Positions 58,561 through 64,000 of a DNA stretch of 64,000 nt are shown here, piece by piece. The position numbers were made by a program, and so were the translations under genes. Below the pieces are notes generated by a model, which saw only the letters and a program-made list of their open reading frames with translations, made no database searches and was not told the origin of the DNA. Position 1 is the first letter of the stretch, and each line of letters begins with the position of its first letter. Origin of the DNA: Alectoria sarmentosa (Eukaryota; Ascomycota; Lecanoromycetes; Lecanorales; Parmeliaceae); NCBI GenBank assembly GCA_009733775.1, contig WOGZ01000012.1, positions 217,128 through 281,127 on the forward strand. Direction: 5' to 3'.

Positions 58561-61500
58561 AGATTAACTCGTCCCATTTAAAAAAAAAGAAAAATAATTT
58601 TTAAAATGCTTTTTAAATGTTTTCAAAATTTAAATAAATAATCTTTAAGATTGCAATTGCAATTATCGCCTCGATATTAAAAAGTTATTTTCAATTAATC
58701 GTTTCAAGGTGTTAAATCTTACGTCTGACATTTTAAGATAATAAAATATCGCTTTTTATACGATAATAATATTCTCTTTATTGTTATATAAATAAATTCT
58801 CTTTTATCGAATTTATGTTTAAATCTTTTTTTAACAATTCGAAAAAGCGATCGCGATTATTTAAATTAAAAGGATTTTGATTCGTTAAAAAGTTATTTTA
58901 TTATTTTCTTCGCTCGAAATAAATAATAATGAGATTAATTATTAATATATCGTAAACTTTTAAATTAAATAATTGAATAAACTTATTATCGAACAACGAT
59001 TCTTTATTAATTTATTTTAAAATTTATAAAAATTTATATCTCTCGCGAAGTTTTTACTCATTATTCATTAATATAAATTCGAAATTTATTATAATCTTTT
59101 TATACGATAAAAAGTCATTTTTATATCGAATAAATAAAATCGAATATATTATTTTTTATATCTTTATTATCATTATTTGAGCGATGAAAATATAAATATT
59201 AATTATATACTTTTTAGAAATTTAATCGATATAATCGATATAATTTATTATTAAATTTAAATAAATTTTGTTATCGAATTGTTTATCGAATATTGCGATA
59301 TATTATTTTTTAAAATTCGCGTTTCATAGAAATGCGATAACGAAAAATTGTATTTGATTCGAATTTTCGATGTGAAATTATTTTATATAATTCGAAATGA
59401 GTGCGAAGTAATTTTTATCGTATATTCGAAATAACATATTTTATAATATTTTTATAATATCGTATTTATTTTCTTATATTTAATAATATCTAATATAATA
59501 ATTAATTATCTTTGAATATTTTTTTATTTATATTCAACGTCGAATATAATCGAAATATTTACGATTTATTTTTAAAAAATTGAAAATTATAAATTCTTTT
59601 AATATCGATAATATATATTCGCGAATTATTTATATTATATTTAAAAAACGAATAATATTTAATATTCGAAAAATATTTAAAAATTATAAAGTTTTTATAT
59701 TTTCATTTTCTTATTTCACGAAATGTGATTAAAAATGAGAATGAAATTTATATAAAATTGATATACGAGATTAAAAAAATTGAAATGTTTAAACGCTTTC
59801 GATTATAAATAAATGATTAAAATTTTTATAATTAAATTATATTAAAAATAAGAAAGTAAAAGTCGCGTTAAATTATAATTATTAATAAAAAAATGAAAAT
59901 ATATCAAAAAGGCGAGATTGATTTTTATGTTTATTTAAAATAAGACATATAATGTTTATCGATCTCGTAAACTCAATAATTTATTATCTTTAATATAAAT
60001 GAATTTTTATTATGCGATTTATAAATTAATAAAATTATTAAAGCTTAACGTTTTTAAAAACGTTTAAAGTTTATATTTTTATTATGTATTTTATCGTTTA
60101 TATTGCTCGATTCGACTTTATAAATATTTTTTTAATGTTAATAATGCGATTATTTCACGTAACTCGTCTCTTTTTCTCGAATAAAAAACATTATTTAATG
60201 ATATATTTTCGAATTTGATAATCTTTTTTATAAAAACAATTAAACGTATCGATTACATTATATATATATAAAAAATCTTTTAATATTATCTTAATTCGTA
60301 ATTATATTATTATTAAGTTCACAAATTTTTACATTTTTATATAAAAGTTCATAATCGAATAATATAATTTTAAGACGTATTTGCGAAGTTTACGTTTAAA
60401 ATTTTCCACGCATATTTGTTAATTAGTCTCTTAATTTTCATTAATTAATTATTTAATACGTTATTTAATCGTTAAAAGTAAACATTATTGATTTTTTTAA
60501 ATGTTTTAAATATTTTATTATAACGTTTTTTTGATTAATTAATCGATTATCTTATTATTTAAAACATTTTTATATATAATTATTTATTATATAATAACAA
60601 ATATCTTTTTTTCTCTGAGTCTCGCGAATTTGATAACGATTTTTTAAAGAATATATTGTTTCAATTATTTTTGAAGATTGATTATAAACTCGATAATTAT
60701 GTAATTATTTATTTAAATAATAAACGCTAATAAGTTGATATTAATTGCGATTTAATAAATCATATCGATTTTTTTTAATTTTTTAAAATATATTATAAAA
60801 TAATCGTTATCGTTTAAATATCGTTTTTATATTATATTTATTTAAAAAACATATATTAAAACATCGATTTTTTCGTTTATTTCGTTTTCGTTTATATATA
60901 TATATAAAGTTTAATAATTAACATTGATTTTTATAAAATGTTTTATAATAAACTCTTTTTTACTTTTGCAAATTTTAATTTTCGAAGATTTTCATTATAA
61001 TAACATTATATAAAAAAAATCTCTACTTTATTCTTTTTTAAAATTATTATCGATTTATTAAATCTTTAATTATTTTAGAAAGCTTTTGAATCGTGCACGC
61101 TTTACGATCGATTTTTATTTTTCGATAATTATTTTAATCGATCATATTGCTTCGTAATTTAAATTAATTTATAATTTAAATATTGTTTTTACGATAATTT
61201 TTTTTTAAATTATTCGAATTAAAAACATGTGATATTTTACATTTAAAGCAATTTTCGAGACATTTTTAAATTCTTTTAAAATAATGCATATAATTCTTTT
61301 CTAAATAATTTTAAAAGTTTATATAATCTTTTTTTTTTAAGTTTATAATCTTTAACGAATAAAGTGTATTAAACGATACATTTAAAAAACAAGTTAAGAT
61401 TCATAAATTAAATTTATGATATTTAAGGCAAATAAGAGCGGAACGAATTTAAATAACGTCGATCAAGCGAACTTTATTTGCTTTTTTATACGTATATAAT

Positions 61501-64000
61501 TTATTTTGATTGCTATATAAAAAGCATTTGCTTAATAATCTTATTTTTAATATATTTAATCGAATAACTTAATTGCTTTTTTGATAAATCGTTTAAAATT
61601 ATAATAAAAAAATCGATTTTATTAATAATTCGATTTAAGATTATATATAATTAATTATAAATAAAAACCTTCGATTATAAACATAAGTCGACTTGTTATA
61701 AAGATTAATTTTACGATTTATTAATCATTATATTAAAGATTAAGCGAATTAAATATTAAATGCGTCGAAAAAATATATATAAATTGTTCGAATCGAGCGA
61801 AGCAAGAAATATGCGTGATATATAATAACATTTATCATTATATTCGCCTTTAAAAATGCGATAATTAAGTATTTTAAATTCAATATATTTAATTTATAAG
61901 CGTGTTTCATTGCATAAATCTCATAATTGTTATAAATTTCTTAATAACATTATCATATAATTTTTTTTCAATTTCAAATAATGAGATAATAAAAAAATTA
62001 ATTCAAAAACGTTTATTAATTCGATAAATAAAAAGAAATTATTTTTTTCGTTAATGATTTAATCACGATTAATACATATCGTTTTAATTTTAAGAAATTT
62101 GTTAAAAATTTGATTATTGAATTAAGCGACGTTTTTATTAAAGATATAAAGAATTATTTTAGAAATGTAAAAGTTAAGTGCTCGATATAAATTCAAATCG
62201 CGATAAATAACATTAATCAAATTTATGATAATGTTATTTAATAATTAATCGATAAATTAATCGACAATTTTTTATTCTTTTATATTTGCTGAAATTTTAT
62301 TATTTATATTTAAAAGATTATTTATAAATGCTTTTATATCAATACGACCTTATTTAATTAAATTCGAATTACGAAATCTCATATTTTTCGTGAATTTGAG
62401 GATTTGAATGTGATTTTATAAATATGAAATTTTTAAAGTAAATGTAATGATACGCTCTGACTTAGCGCCTTTAATGATTAATAAAATTTGACGAAAGTCG
62501 TCGCAAAAGCATATAATTATATCATTAAACGATTTAAGATTTTTACGAATATCTTAAAATATATAATTAATAATCTCGATATTATAACGATTTTATATCG
62601 AAATTTTATCTCAAAAAATTAATTTAATTATATACAATAATTCGATTAAATTAAATTTATTTATAATATCGTAAAAGAATTAAATAATAATATTTAAAAG
62701 AATTTTGAAGCGAAAATAAGCGATATAATCTTTTTAAAAAAAAATGAAAATGATGTTTAAAAAAATTATAACAATTGTCATCTTAAAGACCCCGCGTACT
62801 TTTTATAAAATTATGTTTTAAAATATAATTTTATTAATATCCTCGTAACCGTTCAAAAAAAAAAGATCATTGAAAAAAAACATCGCGTTTCAAATAACGT
62901 TTATAATTATCGTTAAATCATTATTAAAACTCGTTCATATTTGCTTTTAAATGTTTATTTAATAAAAACATTTTTCGCGTAAAAAACGATTGCGCCCTTT
63001 ATTATGATATTGTTTATAATTATATTACACTTTTAATAAATTAAAATTATTAATTAAATTAATATTTTTTATAAAGTTAAAGTTATTTTTTTAAGCGAAT
63101 TTAAATTAAATGAAAATAAAAGTTTTTAATAATAATTTACTTCGCTTGTGTATCGTTTAATAAAGCGAAATTTTGATAATAAATTTAAAAAATATATATA
63201 TAATCGTCAAAGATTTTAAATAAAAAAATGTGTTAATAATAAAAAAAAATGAAAAAAATTGCGAATAAATAAAAGAAAAATACGTTTAATAAAATCACTT
63301 TTGGTGAAAAAAAAAAAAAAAACATCACATTAAAAAAAATGATAATGTTTTATTATAATAAATAGCGCGATAATTTTCTTCTCTCACAATTAAAACATTT
63401 TAAAAAAAATTGCGAATAAATAAAAGAAAAATACGTTTAATAAAATCACTTTTAATGAAGAAAAAAAACAATATCATATTAAAAAAAATGATAATGTTTT
63501 ATTATAATATATAGCGCGATAATTTTCTTCTCTCGCAATTAAAACACTTTTATACATTAATTAAATTAACTCACATATTTCGTTTTATGTTTATTTTATA
63601 AATTAAACGATCTATTGAGCTTATAATTAAATAAAATTATTACGAAAAAACTTCGTAAAGAGTCTTCGCTCTTTTAAACATTTTTTTTTTAAATCTTTAT
63701 TTTATTCGACGTTATTATACGTGAAATCTTTTATTATATAAACGACATAATAATTTAAAAAATTATTATTATTTATTATTTATAAACTTTTATAAAATAA
63801 AGAATTCAATACGTTCGAAAGAAAAAAGCGTAAATAATAAAGTTCGTTTGCGTTGAAATTAATATAATACATTTTTATAATAATATCGATGCGCTTTTAA
63901 CGTGAACTTCATTTTTAAATGTTTTAAATGTTTTTCTTTTAAACGTAATGCTTCGATAAATCAATATAAAAAAAATCTATTAATCGTTTTTGTTATTAAC
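58561..64000. other. Gene-free AT-rich block with RIP-type dinucleotide bias
   Basis: From about 58560 to the window end the DNA is mostly A and T and has no usable open frame on either strand. The remaining G and C sit largely in CpG (TCGA, GCGAT, ACGT), whereas CpA and TpG are rare. That is the expected result of repeat-induced point mutation, which turns CpA into TpA on either strand and spares CpG. The edge is abrupt and falls within about 60 bp of normal sequence. The original element cannot be identified by eye. Such blocks are normally heterochromatic (subtelomere, centromere or isochore). Confidence 0.8.
63252..63552. repeat. Two-copy tandem repeat, 151-bp unit, inside the AT-rich block
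   Basis: TGCGAATAAATAAAAGAAAA occurs at 63260 and again at 63411. The copies stay alignable over the whole unit, including GATAATGTTTTATTATAATA and AGCGCGATAATTTTC, with small differences in the poly-A part. The second copy runs on to about 63552. Confidence 0.8.

Noticed and set aside
58561..64000. Mitochondrial DNA insert as the source of the AT-rich block
   Set aside because: No mitochondrial gene fragment can be read, and the CpG-retaining, CpA-poor pattern points to RIP; a search against mitochondrial genomes would settle it.

Overview
The window comes from the nuclear genome of a filamentous ascomycete (Pezizomycotina). The evidence is the gene repertoire (a HET-domain protein, a DUF6536 membrane protein, a Zn2Cys6 regulator, a Tim50, an Srk1/Rck2-type kinase), introns mostly of 46-62 bp with GTAAGT/GTATGT-like donors and CTGAC/CTAAC branch sites, and an AT-rich block in which CpA/TpG are scarce but CpG survives, the usual trace of repeat-induced point mutation (RIP). 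I cannot fix the genus from sequence alone.

Layout. 1-1.9 kb: probable gene remains. 1.9-4.2 kb: DUF6536 multi-pass membrane protein. 5.3-9.0 kb: an RPD3-class histone deacetylase and the proteasome deubiquitinase RPN11, head to head over about 355 bp; RPN11 needs a GC-AG intron next to its metal-binding motif. 9.05-9.8 kb: F-box-like protein. 11.7-14.8 kb: an 11-exon, 834-residue coiled-coil protein of unknown function. 16.2-18.9 kb: two small genes, one with a PD-(D/E)XK-nuclease-like pattern. 19.7-22.0 kb: HET protein. 23.0-24.8 kb: TIM50. 25.8-26.4 kb: a small six-cysteine secreted protein found by splicing two exons. 28.4-32.1 kb: an F-box/propeller protein ending in a farnesylation-type CaaX box. 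33.4-34.0 kb: a decayed gene. 34.6-38.5 kb: small basic protein, DUF2462 protein and MTC1. 39.0-43.0 kb: disordered protein and a Leu3/PrtT-like Zn2Cys6 factor. 43.5-44.5 kb: remnant of a pogo/Fot1 transposase. 45.1-50.4 kb: secreted or wall-protein zone (two-module cysteine protein, two broken small secreted genes, a GPI-anchored protein). 51.5-54.7 kb: 1067-residue basic disordered protein. 55.9-58.2 kb: Srk1/Rck2 kinase. 58.56-64 kb: gene-free RIP-type AT-rich DNA.

The housekeeping genes (HDAC, RPN11, TIM50, MTC1, DUF2462, kinase) are intact and do not form one pathway. Between them lie accessory islands with secreted proteins, a HET gene, a dead transposon and C-to-T-type nonsense codons, so the window mixes conserved and fast-evolving compartments next to a heterochromatin-like block. 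Exon joins were worked out by hand from splice signals and reading phase and have not been checked against transcripts.
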